This document shows positions 19,342 through 29,231 of a stretch of 64,000 bases of DNA, piece after piece. Positions within the stretch are counted from its first letter, which is position 1. Every line of letters begins with the position of its first letter. This DNA comes from Brevundimonas pondensis (lineage in GTDB: Bacteria; Pseudomonadota; Alphaproteobacteria; Caulobacterales; Caulobacteraceae), in assembly GCF_017487345.1 (NCBI RefSeq), contig NZ_CP062006.1:2362001-2426000 (forward strand), in the 5' to 3' direction. A program made the translations under genes and the position numbers. The notes under the pieces were generated by a model, which did not search any database, was not told the DNA's origin, and saw nothing but the letters and a program-made list of their open reading frames with translations.

Positions 19342-22300
19342 ATGCAATTCCAGAGACTGAAGCTCGTCGGCTTCAAATCCTTCGTCGACGCGGCGGAAGT
19401 CCAGATCGAGGCCGGCCTGACCGGCGTCGTCGGCCCCAACGGCTGCGGCAAGTCCAATGTGCTGGAAAGCCTGCGCTGGGTCATGGGTGCCAACTCGGCC
19501 AAGGCCATGCGCGGTCAGGGCATGGACGACGTCATCTTCGCCGGGGCCGCGGGCCGTCCGCCGCGCAGCCACGCCGAAGTCGTCCTGACCATCGACAACG
19601 CCCAGAAGCGCGCCCCCCAGCCCTTTACCGACAGCCCGGTGCTGGAGGTGTCGCGCCGCATCGACCGGGGCCAGGGTTCGACCTATCGCATCAACGGCAA
19701 GGAGGTCCGCGCCCGCGATGTCCAGCTGCTGTTCGCCGACGCCTCGACCGGGGCCAACAGTCCGGCCCTGGTCCGTCAGGGCCAGATCTCCGAACTGATC
19801 GCCGCCAAGCCGCAGAACCGTCGGCGGATTCTGGAAGAGGCGGGCGGCGTGGCCGGTCTGCACACCCGCCGTCACGAAGCCGAACTGCGCCTGAAGGCCG
19901 CCGAGACCAATCTGGACCGCCTCGACGACATCGGGCGCGAGCTGGAGACGGCGCTGAACCGGCTGAAGCGCGAGGCGCGGCAGGCCGAGAAGTACAAGAA
20001 GATCTCAGCCGAGATCCGCGCCCTGCAAGCCGCCCTGCTCTATGTGCGCTGGAACGACGCCAAGGCGGCGGCTGAGGTCGCGGCTCAGGAACTGCGCGAC
20101 GCCGACCGCGCCGTGGTCGAAGCGACGACCGCTGCGACGAAAGCCGAGGCCGACGCCCTGAAGGCGCAGGAGGCGATGAAGCCCGCGCGCGAGGAAGACG
20201 CCGTCGCCGGCGCCCTGCTGCACCGGGCCACGCTGGAACGCGACCGCCTCGACATGGCCGAACAGGCCGCCCGCGCCGAGGTCGACCGGCTGAAGGCCGA
20301 GGCGACCCGCATCGCCTCTGACGTCGAGCGCGAGGAACGTATGGCCGCCGACGCCAAGCGCGAGCTGGACCGGCTGGACCACGAACTGACGAAGCTGAAG
20401 GCCGAGATCGCCGCCGCCCCCGAGCGCGGCCCGGAACTGGAAAAGGCGCTTCTGGCCGCCGAGGACGCCCGCAAGGCCGCCGACGCCGAGGTCGAGCGAC
20501 TGGCCGGAACCCTGGCCGCCGTCGAGGCCCGCGCCAACGCCGAGAGCGCGAGGAAGCGCGACGCCGAGGCCCGGCTGGCCCGCGTCGTCGGCCAGCACGA
20601 TCAGGCCAAACGCGAACGAGAGGCGCTCGGCCCGCTCGAAACGCCGGAACTGGCGACCGCCCGCACGGCACTGGAGACGGCGCAGGCCGAGCTGACCGCC
20701 GCCCGCGAAGCCGTCGAGGCCGCCGAGACCGCGCGCGGCGATCTGGCCCGCGTCGAGGCCGAAGCCCGCACGGCGGCTCGCGCCGCCGAGGACCGGCTGG
20801 GCCGCCTGCAAACCGAGGCGCGGGGTCTGGCCCAGCTGCTGGTCACCGGCAAGCGCGACCATCCGCCCGCGCTGGACAAGGTGTCGGCGGCCAAGGGCTA
20901 TGAGGCGGCGCTGGCTGCGGCCCTCGGCGACGATCTGGACGCGGCGCTGGACGCCCGCGCCGCCGCCCACTGGGCCAAGCTCGAAAAATGGGCGAACGCC
21001 CCCTCGCCCGTCTGGCCTGAAGGCGTAACGCCGCTGGCGGCTCATGTGACCGCGCCCGCCGAACTGGCCGCGCGTCTGGCCCTGTGTGTCGTCGCCAGCC
21101 AGTCCGAAGCCCCGCGCCTCGCCAAGACCCTTCCGACCGGCGCCCGCCTGGTGACGGCCGAGGGCGACCTCTATCGCTGGGACGGCTTCGTCAGCCGCGC
21201 CGAGGCCCCACGCCCGGCCGCCGTGCGACTGGCCCAGCGCACGCGTCTGGCCGAGCTGGAAGCCGAGATCGACACCGGCAAGCCTGCGCTGGAGGCGGCC
21301 CAGGCCGCTCAGAAGAGCGCCACCGAGGCCTTCCGCGCCGCCGAGGAGGCGGTGAAGACCGCCCGCCTCAAGCCCTTCGCCGCCGACAAGGCCGTGGTCG
21401 TCGCGCGCGACCGGGTCGAGAGCCTGATGCGCGACCAGACCCGCCGCGAGGCCCGCGCCCAGGCCCTGGACGAGACCGTCGCCCGGCTGGACGGCGAGGT
21501 GGCCGAGGCCCAGGCCGCGCTGGAGGCCGCGCAGAGCGTCGAGGCCCCGTCGGAAACCATCGCCGGGTTGCGTGACGAACTGGCCGCCGCTCGTGTGGCG
21601 GCGGATGCGGCGCGGCAAGCGGCGCAGACGGCCCGCTCGACCCGCGACGAGGAGGCCCGCGACCGCGCCGGACGCGAACAGCGTCTGGGCAGCCTGACCC
21701 GCGCCCACGAGGGCTGGGCCGGGCGCTCGAAGGAAAGCGCCGCCCGCGTCACGGCTCTGACCAAGGACGCCGACAAGACCGCCGCGCAGCTGTTGCAGGC
21801 CGAGATCGCGCCGCAGGGCTTCGCCGAACAGCGCGGCACCCTGATGGACGCCCTGATCGCCGCCGAGACGCGCAAGAGCGCCGCCACCGAGGCCCTGTCG
21901 CTGGCCGAGAGCACGGCGGGCGAGAGCGACCGCGCCAGCCGCGCCGCCGAGGCCGCCGCCGGGGCCGCGCGCGAGGCTCGCGCTGGTCTGGCCGCCCGCG
22001 CAGAGGCCGCGAGCGAGCGTCTGGCCGAGGCCGAGGCCAATGTCCGCGAGACGGCGCAGATGTCGCCGGACGAACTGGGCCAGAAGCTGATCGACGACGC
22101 CATCGCCCGCCCGCCGGACACGGCCGGCGCCGAGAGTCTGCTGACCGGGCTGGAGCGCGAGCGCGAGGCCCTGGGCGCGGTCAACCTGCGCGCCGAGGAA
22201 GAGGCCGCCGAGTACGGCGAGCGCCTGGGCGCCATGAAGTCCGAACGCATCGACCTGACCCAGGCGATCGCCAAGCTGCGCGACGGCATCGACGAACTGA

Positions 22301-22794
22301 ACGCCGAGGGCCGCGAGCGGCTGGTGGCGGCCTTCGACGTCATCAACGCCAACTTCAAGGCCCTGTTCGAGGCCCTGTTCGGCGGCGGTCAGGCCGAGCT
22401 GAAGCTAGTCGAGAGCGACGATCCGCTGGAAGCCGGCCTTGAGATCTACGCCTGCCCGCCCGGCAAGCGCCTGTCGGTCATGAGCCTGATGAGCGGCGGC
22501 GAACAGGCCCTGACGGCGGCGGCGCTGATCTTCGGCGTCTTCCTGGCCAACCCGGCCCCCGTCTGCGTGCTGGACGAGGTGGACGCGCCGCTGGATGACG
22601 CCAACGTCGACCGCTTCTGCCGGATGCTGCATGAAATGCGCAGCCGCACCGACACCCGCTTCATCGTCATCACCCACAACCCGGTGACCATGAGCCGGAT
22701 GGATCGCCTGTACGGCGTCACCATGCCGGAACGCGGCATGAGCCAGCTGGTCAGCGTCAACCTGAAACAGGCCGAGCAGATCGTGGCGGCTTAA
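19342..22794 (+). CDS. smc: Chromosome segregation ATPase SMC
   Basis: A 1,150-residue SMC ATPase that, with ScpAB, aligns and compacts chromosome arms. The N-terminal head has Walker [10 protein letters not shown] at 31-39. Long Ala/Glu/Arg-rich coiled coils (about 170-480 and 660-900) flank a hinge at about 500-640. The C-terminal head has the signature [13 protein letters not shown] from about 1050 and Walker [14 protein letters not shown] from about 1074. It follows the three dsbA-like genes by 10 bases, so they are probably one transcript. Its stop overlaps the convergent wecG-like gene by 4 bases. Confidence 0.98.
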   Translation: MQFQRLKLVGFKSFVDAAEVQIEAGLTGVVGPNGCGKSNVLESLRWVMGANSAKAMRGQGMDDVIFAGAAGRPPRSHAEVVLTIDNAQKRAPQPFTDSPVLEVSRRIDRGQGSTYRINGKEVRARDVQLLFADASTGANSPALVRQGQISELIAAKPQNRRRILEEAGGVAGLHTRRHEAELRLKAAETNLDRLDDIGRELETALNRLKREARQAEKYKKISAEIRALQAALLYVRWNDAKAAAEVAAQELRDADRAVVEATTAATKAEADALKAQEAMKPAREEDAVAGALLHRATLERDRLDMAEQAARAEVDRLKAEATRIASDVEREERMAADAKRELDRLDHELTKLKAEIAAAPERGPELEKALLAAEDARKAADAEVERLAGTLAAVEARANAESARKRDAEARLARVVGQHDQAKREREALGPLETPELATARTALETAQAELTAAREAVEAAETARGDLARVEAEARTAARAAEDRLGRLQTEARGLAQLLVTGKRDHPPALDKVSAAKGYEAALAAALGDDLDAALDARAAAHWAKLEKWANAPSPVWPEGVTPLAAHVTAPAELAARLALCVVASQSEAPRLAKTLPTGARLVTAEGDLYRWDGFVSRAEAPRPAAVRLAQRTRLAELEAEIDTGKPALEAAQAAQKSATEAFRAAEEAVKTARLKPFAADKAVVVARDRVESLMRDQTRREARAQALDETVARLDGEVAEAQAALEAAQSVEAPSETIAGLRDELAAARVAADAARQAAQTARSTRDEEARDRAGREQRLGSLTRAHEGWAGRSKESAARVTALTKDADKTAAQLLQAEIAPQGFAEQRGTLMDALIAAETRKSAATEALSLAESTAGESDRASRAAEAAAGAAREARAGLAARAEAASERLAEAEANVRETAQMSPDELGQKLIDDAIARPPDTAGAESLLTGLEREREALGAVNLRAEEEAAEYGERLGAMKSERIDLTQAIAKLRDGIDELNAEGRERLVAAFDVINANFKALFEALFGGGQAELKLVESDDPLEAGLEIYACPPGKRLSVMSLMSGGEQALTAAALIFGVFLANPAPVCVLDEVDAPLDDANVDRFCRMLHEMRSRTDTRFIVITHNPVTMSRMDRLYGVTMPERGMSQLVSVNLKQAEQIVAA

Positions 22795-23657
22795 GGCTCA
22801 ACCTTACGCCGCCGCACCGCAGCCCGTACGTCGCCGAGCGCCGGGCCGATCAGGAACCAGGGCTCGACGCAGTAGCGCGCAAACAGGCGCCTGGGGTCGG
22901 CGAACAGGCGGAACAGCCACTCGACGCCCAGCCGCCCCATCCAGCGGGGCGCCGCCTTCTGGACGCCCGCCTCATAGTCGAAGGCAGCGCCGACCGGCAG
23001 GATGACTGCGTTTGGCAGGGCCTCGATGTTGTCTGCGATCCACAGCTCCTGACGCGGCATGCCCATGCCGACGAACAGGACGTTCGGCTGGAAGTCACGC
23101 ACGGCGGCCAGGATGGCGGTATTGCCCAACGATCCCGGCGTGGCGTCGAAATAGCCGGACAGTCCCTCGATGGCCGCCCCCGGATAACGGGCGCTCAGAC
23201 GTTCCGCCGCCGTCGTCGCCACCCCGTCGGCGCCGCCGACGTAGAGGACGCGCCAGCCCTTGCGGTTGGCCATGCTCCAGAACTGGTCGCGCCAGTCCAG
23301 ATAGGTGCAACGATGGAAGGGCCGGCTGTGCAGCCCCAGCAACCGGGTGAAGTGGATCAGAGGCGTGGAATCCAGCTCGACCACGTCCGCCAGCTCATAG
23401 AGCCGCCGCATCCCCGGCGTGCGCGGCAGCAGGTAGAGGCTGTGCAGGTTGTGGTTGGCGATGATGCTGCGCTGGCCCGCCTCGATGCAGCGTTCGACGT
23501 GCAGCAGGATTTCCTCAGGCCGCATCAGGTCGACGGTCTCGCCGAGGATGCGGACGCGCTCTTCCGGGCGGCGTTGCTGGCGGAACGGGCGACGGTCGCG
23601 CGCCCGCCGGTCGGGCGGGGCGATGGCGGCGTCGGCTCCGTGCGGTTCCTGATACAT
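22791..23657 (-). CDS. WecG/TagA/CpsF family glycosyltransferase
   Basis: A 288-residue protein of the GT26 family, which adds N-acetylmannosamine(uronate) or a hexose to a lipid-linked sugar for polymer synthesis. Family marks are the N-terminal [57 protein letters not shown] and [18 protein letters not shown], and the C-terminal [25 protein letters not shown], which contacts membrane. The first 35 residues are Arg-rich and unconserved; the true start may lie a little downstream. No other polymer genes are adjacent, so the product is unknown. Confidence 0.9.
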   Translation of the reverse strand: MYQEPHGADAAIAPPDRRARDRRPFRQQRRPEERVRILGETVDLMRPEEILLHVERCIEAGQRSIIANHNLHSLYLLPRTPGMRRLYELADVVELDSTPLIHFTRLLGLHSRPFHRCTYLDWRDQFWSMANRKGWRVLYVGGADGVATTAAERLSARYPGAAIEGLSGYFDATPGSLGNTAILAAVRDFQPNVLFVGMGMPRQELWIADNIEALPNAVILPVGAAFDYEAGVQKAAPRWMGRLGVEWLFRLFADPRRLFARYCVEPWFLIGPALGDVRAAVRRRKVEP

Positions 23658-23723
23658 GGCTTGGTTCTAGACGCCGCGTCTCAATACGTGGTTTGCGGAT
23701 GCGGTTAACGACGGGACCATCAA

Positions 23724-24176
23724 ATGCAACGCGCCTTCCTCGCAACTGCGGCCTTCTTCCTGCTGGCGACGTCCGCCATGGCCCAGGATCACGCCCTGGT
23801 CCTGACCGGGATCGGGCGCTTCGCCGTCTTCGCCGACGCGGCCTCGCTGACGCCGGATGGAGACGGGGTGCGGATGCGGTCCTTGCAGATCAACGAGGAG
23901 GACATGGTCATCGGCGACGTCGCCTATGCCGGCGGCTGGTCCTGGTGGCGGTTCGACTGCGCGGCGCAGACGGCGGACCGGCTGGACTTCGCCTCGCTGC
24001 GCGCTGACGGCGTCGAGGGGCCGATCACACCGACGAAGTCAGCGCCCTACGCCATCACGCCGGGCGGAGATGCGGCGGAATTGGCCGCCGTGGCCTGCGG
24101 TGCGGAGACGCGGACAGCGGATGCGGTCAGCGCGGCGGAAGCTGTGCGGATCGGGCGCGAACGGATGAAGGACTGA
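23724..24176 (+). CDS. Hypothetical secreted protein
   Basis: A 150-residue protein with a clear Sec signal peptide (MQRAFLATAAFFLLATSAMA, cleavage before QDHA). The mature part is small and beta-rich, with VLTGIGRFAVFADAASLTPDGD, GGWSWWRFDCAAQT and one later Cys (VACGAE), so a disulfide is possible. I do not recognise the family. It is divergent from the wecG-like gene (66 bases) and convergent to the MscS gene, with a palindromic repeat after its stop. Confidence 0.75.
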   Translation: MQRAFLATAAFFLLATSAMAQDHALVLTGIGRFAVFADAASLTPDGDGVRMRSLQINEEDMVIGDVAYAGGWSWWRFDCAAQTADRLDFASLRADGVEGPITPTKSAPYAITPGGDAAELAAVACGAETRTADAVSAAEAVRIGRERMKD

Positions 24177-24203
24177 GGGGCGCTCCTCTCCGTCCCCCAT
24201 ATG

Positions 24204-24280
24204 CCGTCATCCTCGGGCTTGACCCGAGGATCGGGCGTGGAGGCGGCCTCGACCTTGCTGACGTCGTGCGAGGATGACGG
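24204..24280. repeat. Palindromic intergenic repeat (CCGTCATCC family)
   Basis: Outer arms CCGTCATCCTCG (24204-24215) and CGAGGATGACGG (24269-24280) are exact reverse complements. An inner hairpin CCTCGGG/CCCGAGG lies at 24211-24229. It sits between the convergent stops of the secreted protein gene and the MscS gene and ends 11 bases before the latter. The same arm motif borders the element inside murD (28362-28470), so both belong to one dispersed family. Confidence 0.88.
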
Positions 24281-24291
24281 CGGGAGATGGT

Positions 24292-25416
24292 TCAGCGGCC
24301 CTCGGCGGGTCCGGCGACGGAAGGCATGGCACGATCCAGGTCCACCCGATCCCGCGGCAGGGCCTGAGGGCATTCATCGCGCATGAAGGCCAGCATCTTC
24401 TCGCGCACCTCGCAGCGCAGGTCGAAGGCCACCGAGGCGTTCTTGGCGCTGGTCAGGCAGCGAACCTGGGCCACCCGCGCGGTGATGTCGGTGACCTGCA
24501 GGGACACCACGTCGCCGTCCCACAGGGGCGAGGCGTGGGCGATGGCTTCCAGCTTGACCCGCAGTCGATCGATGGGCGCTTCATAGTCCACATAGAGGAA
24601 GGCGACGCCGATCAGGCGGCTGTCGTCGCGGGTCCAGTTCTGGAACGGCTTCTGGATGAAATAGGTCAGCGGCAGGATCATCCGCCGCCAGTCCCACAGC
24701 TTGACCACGACATAGGTCGAGGTGATCTCCTCGACCCGCCCCCATTCGCCCTCGACGATGACGGCGTCGTCCAGACGGATGGGCTGGGCCGTGGCGATCT
24801 GGATGCCGGCCAGCAGGTTGGTCAGGAAGGGTTGCAACGCCAGACCGGCGACGATGCCAACCACCCCCGCCGAGGCCAGCAGCGACAGCCCCCATTGCCG
24901 CACGCCGGGAATGGTCAGCAGGGCCAAGCCGAGCGTGATCAGGCCGATCAGGATGGCGGCGACCCTTTGCAGGATGCGCGTCTGGGTGACGTGCTTGCGG
25001 GCCAGGAGGTTGTCCTCCGAGTCCATGTTGAACTTCTTGAGGTGGACGACCGCCCCCATGTCGACCGCCCCGGCGATCATCCAGCCGCACACCAGAATGA
25101 AGCCGAACAAAAGGGTGCGCCGGATGAACAACGACGGCTCCGGGTCCAGCGGCGACACCGTGACGGCGAGGGCCAGGGCGATGATCATCACCGCGATCCG
25201 CACCTTCAGCCGGGCGCGGCCCAGCATCCCCTTCCAGAAGACGTCACGATTGCGCACCGCCAGCTTCAGCAGGGCGAAGACCACCTGATTGGCCGCCCAG
25301 CCAATGAAGACGAAGACGGCGGTGATGATCGTGATCACGGCCCATTCCGGCAACCAGTAGAACTGGTTCCACAGGGCGAAGACGTTGTTGGTCAGATCGA
25401 CGACGAACTGGGGCAT
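24292..25416 (-). CDS. Small-conductance mechanosensitive channel (MscS family)
   Basis: A 374-residue inner membrane channel that opens on membrane tension during osmotic downshift. Four membrane segments are visible: AVITIITAVFVFIGWA, VRIAVMIIALALAVTV, TLLFGFILVCGWMIAGAV and RVAAILIGLITLGLALLTI. The pore helix and MscS signature follow in LLASAGVVGIVAGLALQPFLTNLLAGIQIATAQPIRLDDAVIVEGEWGRVEEI, with a cytoplasmic beta domain after it. It lies 49 bases downstream of murG on the same strand and may be read through from the dcw operon. Confidence 0.93.
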   Translation of the reverse strand: MPQFVVDLTNNVFALWNQFYWLPEWAVITIITAVFVFIGWAANQVVFALLKLAVRNRDVFWKGMLGRARLKVRIAVMIIALALAVTVSPLDPEPSLFIRRTLLFGFILVCGWMIAGAVDMGAVVHLKKFNMDSEDNLLARKHVTQTRILQRVAAILIGLITLGLALLTIPGVRQWGLSLLASAGVVGIVAGLALQPFLTNLLAGIQIATAQPIRLDDAVIVEGEWGRVEEITSTYVVVKLWDWRRMILPLTYFIQKPFQNWTRDDSRLIGVAFLYVDYEAPIDRLRVKLEAIAHASPLWDGDVVSLQVTDITARVAQVRCLTSAKNASVAFDLRCEVREKMLAFMRDECPQALPRDRVDLDRAMPSVAGPAEGR

Positions 25417-25465
25417 AGCCGCAGCCTAGACAGCTTCGCTGCGCGACCCAAGGCCATGCGGCGCT

Positions 25466-26551
25466 TCAGCGCGCCGCCGCTTCGACCAGATCGGCGAGAC
25501 GCGCGGCGGCGTCGGGGATGGCGACCGAGCGGGCGGCGACGGACATGGCGGTCAGCGCCGCCGGGTCGGACATAACCTCGGTCAGGACGGCGGTCAGGCT
25601 GTCCACCGTCAGATCGTCCTCGGCGATGACGCGGGCGGCGCCGGCCTCGGACAGGGCGCGGGCGTTCAGGGTCTGGTGGTCGTCCATGGCGATCTTCAGC
25701 GGGATCAAGACGGACGGCAGGGCCGTCACCGCCAGTTCCGAACAGGTCGAGGCCCCGGCGCGGCCGATGACCAGATGCGCTTTCGACAGGCGGTCGGCCA
25801 TGTCGCGGAAGAAGGGGGCGACCTCGGCGGCGATGCCGGCCTCCAGATAGATCTGGCGGGCGCTCTCCAGCGTCTCAGGCCGCGACTGCTGCTGCACCTT
25901 GAGGCGGCTGCGGATGGCCTCGGGCAGGGCCGCCAGGGCGCGCGGCGCGGTCTCGGACAGGATGCGAGCGCCCTGGCTGCCGCCGGTCACCAACACGTGG
26001 ATCGGGCCGTCCCCTTCGGGCGCGACATAGGCGCGGTCGAACAGGGCGCGGATGTCGGGGCGAACCGGGTTGCCGACCACCTGGGCGCGGGCCTTCACCG
26101 CCTCGGGCGCGCGGCCCAGGGTCGGGAAGGCCGAGGCCACGCCGCCGACGCGCGGGGCCAGCATCCGGTTGGTGCGGCCCAGCACGGCGTTCTGTTCGTG
26201 GATCAGGGTCGGGCGCTTCTGCAGAATGGCGGCGACCAGAGCCGGGGCCGACGGATAGCCGCCGAAGCCGACGACCACATCCGCGCCGGTGCGGTCAAAG
26301 GCCGACTTGGCCTGGCCCACGCCGCGCCAGATGGCCAGACCCGCCTTCAGCATCCCGATGGGCCCGCTGCCGGTAGCGGCGTCCAGCGCCAGACGTTCCT
26401 CGGCGGGGAAGGCGTGGGCGTATTGCTCGCCGCGCGCGTCGGTGGCCAGCACCACGCGCCAGCCGCGCGCGGCCAGTTCGCGGGCCAGAGCCTCGGCGGG
26501 GAACATGTGGCCGCCAGTGCCCCCGGCGGCGACGACGCAAACCTTGGTCAT
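25466..26551 (-). CDS. murG: UDP-GlcNAc--lipid I GlcNAc transferase MurG
   Basis: Peripheral inner membrane GT28 enzyme that converts lipid I to lipid II. The 361-residue product starts MTKVCVVAAGGTGGHMFPAEALARELAARGW, with the glycine-rich G-loop, then LIHEQNAVLGRTNR, VLVTGGSQGARILSE and the UDP-GlcNAc-binding GRAGASTCSELAVTALPSVLIPL. An in-frame ATG at 26614 would overlap ftsW and add unconserved residues, so I start 13 bases after the ftsW stop. It is the last gene of the first dcw half. murC, normally next, lies 14.4 kb away. Confidence 0.97.
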   Translation of the reverse strand: MTKVCVVAAGGTGGHMFPAEALARELAARGWRVVLATDARGEQYAHAFPAEERLALDAATGSGPIGMLKAGLAIWRGVGQAKSAFDRTGADVVVGFGGYPSAPALVAAILQKRPTLIHEQNAVLGRTNRMLAPRVGGVASAFPTLGRAPEAVKARAQVVGNPVRPDIRALFDRAYVAPEGDGPIHVLVTGGSQGARILSETAPRALAALPEAIRSRLKVQQQSRPETLESARQIYLEAGIAAEVAPFFRDMADRLSKAHLVIGRAGASTCSELAVTALPSVLIPLKIAMDDHQTLNARALSEAGAARVIAEDDLTVDSLTAVLTEVMSDPAALTAMSVAARSVAIPDAAARLADLVEAAAR

Positions 26552-26564
26552 AGACGATACTCTC

Positions 26565-27746
26565 TTACGGCAGCAGGCGACGGCGCGGCGGGGAGATGTT
26601 GGAGCCCGGCTCATAGGCCCCCGGACGACGGCGCGTCAGGGCCAGGGCGAAGCCCATGGTCAGGCCCATGGCCATCATCGACGAGCCGCCATAGCTGATG
26701 AAGGGTAGCGTCATGCCCTTGGTCGGGATCAGGTTCAGGTTCACCGCCACGTTGATGCAGGCCTGCAGCCCGATCAGCATGAACAGGCCCGCCGCCGCCG
26801 TCTGCTCGAACGGGTCGTTCAGCTTCATCGCCTTCTTCATCCCGCGGATGACGATGAAGGCGTAGAGGCCGATCAGGATCAACGACAGGACCAGACCGAA
26901 CTCCTCGGCGCCGACCGAATAGATGAAGTCAGTGTGCAGGTCGGGGACCGAGCGCTTCATCACGCCCTCACCGATGCCGCGCCCGACCAGACCGCCCGCG
27001 CGGATGGCCTCGGACGCCTTGTCGATCTGATGGGTGTCGGTCGTCTCGGGCGACAGGAAGCGGCTGAGGCGGTCGCGCATGTGGCTGAAGGTGAAATAGA
27101 GCGACACCACCCCGCCGGCGCCCATGGCGGCGATGACGGCCACCCATTTCAGCGGCACCCCAGCCATGAAGAAGACGGCCATGAAGGTGGTGGTGATCAG
27201 CAGGGTCTGGCCGATGTCCGGCTGGATCAGCAGCAGGCCGACCGTCAGGGCCCAGAAGCCGAAGGCGATGCTGACGCCCGGCACCCCCTGCCCTTTCTGG
27301 GCCTCGGCGAACATCCAGGCGGCGAAGACGATGAGGCCCGGCTTGGCGAACTCGGACGGCTGAAGGCTGAACGGGCCCAGGTTCACCCAGCGCGCGGCGC
27401 CCTTCACCGTGTCGCCTATGAAGGGCAGAGCCGCCATGACGACGATGGCCCCGAACAGGGCCAGGACCGCGATCCGCCGGACCCCGCGCGGCGACAGCAG
27501 CGAAGTGGTCAGCATCAGGGTCGTACCCATGCCGGCCCAGACGATCATCCGCCACGAATAGTGGAAGGGATCGGTGATGGATTCATCGGCCAGGATGGCT
27601 GCGGGGCTGGAGGCGAAGCTGAGCGACACGCCCAGCGCCACCAGGGTCAGGGCCGCGCCCAGCAGGCCGCGATCCACGGTCCAGAACCAGCGCGCGATCA
27701 GGCTCTGATCGTTGCGCGAAAAGGGGTGGCTGTAGCTCTGGCTCAT
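26565..27746 (-). CDS. ftsW: Septal peptidoglycan glycosyltransferase FtsW (SEDS)
   Basis: Polytopic SEDS polymerase that makes septal glycan strands from lipid II together with FtsI. The 393-residue product has ten predicted membrane segments, GAARWVNLGPFSLQPSEFAKPGLIVFAAW in the conserved core, IQPDIGQTLLITTTFMAVFFMAGVP, and the C-terminal LNLIPTKGMTLPFISYGGSSMMAMGLTMGFAL. It overlaps murD by 4 bases and precedes murG by 13 bases. Confidence 0.97.
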   Translation of the reverse strand: MSQSYSHPFSRNDQSLIARWFWTVDRGLLGAALTLVALGVSLSFASSPAAILADESITDPFHYSWRMIVWAGMGTTLMLTTSLLSPRGVRRIAVLALFGAIVVMAALPFIGDTVKGAARWVNLGPFSLQPSEFAKPGLIVFAAWMFAEAQKGQGVPGVSIAFGFWALTVGLLLIQPDIGQTLLITTTFMAVFFMAGVPLKWVAVIAAMGAGGVVSLYFTFSHMRDRLSRFLSPETTDTHQIDKASEAIRAGGLVGRGIGEGVMKRSVPDLHTDFIYSVGAEEFGLVLSLILIGLYAFIVIRGMKKAMKLNDPFEQTAAAGLFMLIGLQACINVAVNLNLIPTKGMTLPFISYGGSSMMAMGLTMGFALALTRRRPGAYEPGSNISPPRRRLLP

Positions 27747-29227
27747 GCGGCGGGCTCCGCTTTCGCGCCCAGCGACAGGACGGCGGCGCGGAAGGCTTCG
27801 CCTCGCACCTCGAAGTCGGGGAACTGGTCGAAACTGGCGCAGGCGGGCGACAGCAGAACGACCTGCTCGCCCTCGGCCTTGGCGGCGTCGGCGGCGGCCA
27901 GTTCGACGGCGCGCTCCATCGTGTGGGCCACGACGTGGGGGGTGTCGGCCAAGGTGACGGCAAAGGCGTCGGCGGCCTCGCCGATCAGATAGGCCTTGGT
28001 CACGCGGGGGAAGAGGTCGCGCAAGCTGTCGATGCCGCCCTCCTTGGCCTTGCCGCCCGCGATCCAGAAGACGGAGGGGTAGGAGGCCAGGGCCTGACGC
28101 GCGGCGTCGGCGTTGGTGCCCTTGGAGTCATTGATGAAGCGCACGCCGCCGAGACGGCCCACGGCCTCCATGCGGTGCGCCAGACCGGGGAAGCTCAGCA
28201 GACCCTCGACCGCCGCCTCATGCGACACGCCGAGCGCGCGGGCCGCCGCATAGGCGAAGGCGGCGTTCTGGGCGTTGTGACGTCCCGGCAGCGAGCGGGC
28301 GGCGGAAAGGTTAGCGACAAGCTGACCGTTGAGGCTCAGCAGTCCGGGGGCCGCCTCAATGCCGTCATTCCGGGGCGGCGCAGCCGAACCCGGAACCCAG
28401 GCCTCGGCGACAGGCTCAGCCGCCTGGGTCCCGGGCTCCGAACGCTGCGCATCCGGCCCCGGGATGACGGAGAGGGTGGAAACCGTGCAGACGCGTCGCC
28501 CCTGCGTGCGCAGGTCGTTTGCAATCCCCTGCCCCCAGGCCTCGTCCACGCCGACCAGAGCCAACGCCTCAGGCCCCTGCGCCTGGAAGATGCGTTGCTT
28601 GGCGGCGACATAGCCTTCCATGCCGCCGTGGCGGTCCAGATGGTCGGGGCTGATGTTGGTCAGGATGGCCACGTCGGGGGCGAAGCTCGTCGTCAGGTCC
28701 AGCTGATAGGACGAGACCTCGATGACATAGACGGCGTCCTGCGTCGGCGCCGGCAGGGCCAGAACGCCGATGCCGATGTTGCCGCCGATGTGGACGGTCA
28801 GCCCCGCCGACTTCAGCACCCAGCCGATCAGGGCCGTGGTCGTGGACTTGCCGTTGGTGCCGGTGATGGCGACGACACGGGGGCACCGCCCCTCAGGCAA
28901 GGCGTGAAGGGCGCGAGCGAACAGCTCGACGTCCCCGATGACCGGCACGCCCGCCGCATGGGCGCGCTCGACGGTCCAGTGCGGCTTTGGGTGGGTCAGC
29001 GGCGCGCCCGGCGACAGGACCAGGGCGGCGAAGCCCGACCAGTCGGCGCGGGTCAGGTCCTCGACCAGGAAGCCCTCGGCCTCGGCCTGCATCCGGCCCG
29101 AGACGCCGTCGTCCCACAGGACCGGGACGGCGCCGCCGGCCTGAAGCGCGCGTGCGGCGGTGATCCCGGATCGGCCCAGGCCGAAGACCGCGACCCGCCT
29201 GCCCTCGAAGCCGGGAACCGGGATCAT
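27743..29227 (-). CDS. murD: UDP-N-acetylmuramoyl-L-alanine--D-glutamate ligase (with in-frame insertion)
   Basis: Mur ligase that adds D-Glu. It has the N-terminal Rossmann motif VAVFGLGRSGITAARAL (12-28), the ATP loop TGTNGKST (122-129), ISPDHLDRHGGMEGY and the C-terminal FINDSKGTNADAA and SPACASFDQFPDFEVRGEAF motifs, so the enzyme looks complete. At 494 residues it is longer than usual. The excess is residues 253-289, a Pro/Ala/Glu-rich stretch encoded by a 109-bp palindromic repeat (28362-28470) inserted in frame in the central domain. Overlaps ftsW by 4 bases; follows mraY by 4 bases. Confidence 0.96.
   Translation of the reverse strand: MIPVPGFEGRRVAVFGLGRSGITAARALQAGGAVPVLWDDGVSGRMQAEAEGFLVEDLTRADWSGFAALVLSPGAPLTHPKPHWTVERAHAAGVPVIGDVELFARALHALPEGRCPRVVAITGTNGKSTTTALIGWVLKSAGLTVHIGGNIGIGVLALPAPTQDAVYVIEVSSYQLDLTTSFAPDVAILTNISPDHLDRHGGMEGYVAAKQRIFQAQGPEALALVGVDEAWGQGIANDLRTQGRRVCTVSTLSVIPGPDAQRSEPGTQAAEPVAEAWVPGSAAPPRNDGIEAAPGLLSLNGQLVANLSAARSLPGRHNAQNAAFAYAAARALGVSHEAAVEGLLSFPGLAHRMEAVGRLGGVRFINDSKGTNADAARQALASYPSVFWIAGGKAKEGGIDSLRDLFPRVTKAYLIGEAADAFAVTLADTPHVVAHTMERAVELAAADAAKAEGEQVVLLSPACASFDQFPDFEVRGEAFRAAVLSLGAKAEPAA
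28362..28470. repeat. Palindromic element inserted in frame within murD
   Basis: A 109-bp near-perfect palindrome. Outer arm 28362-28376 pairs with 28456-28470 with one mismatch, and inner arms near 28387-28402 pair with 28421-28437. Outer arms begin with CCGTCATTCC, as in the intergenic repeat at 24204-24280. It adds about 36 codons to murD without a stop or frameshift, much like the protein-coding palindromic elements described in Rickettsia. Confidence 0.85.
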
Positions 29228-29231
29228 GGGA

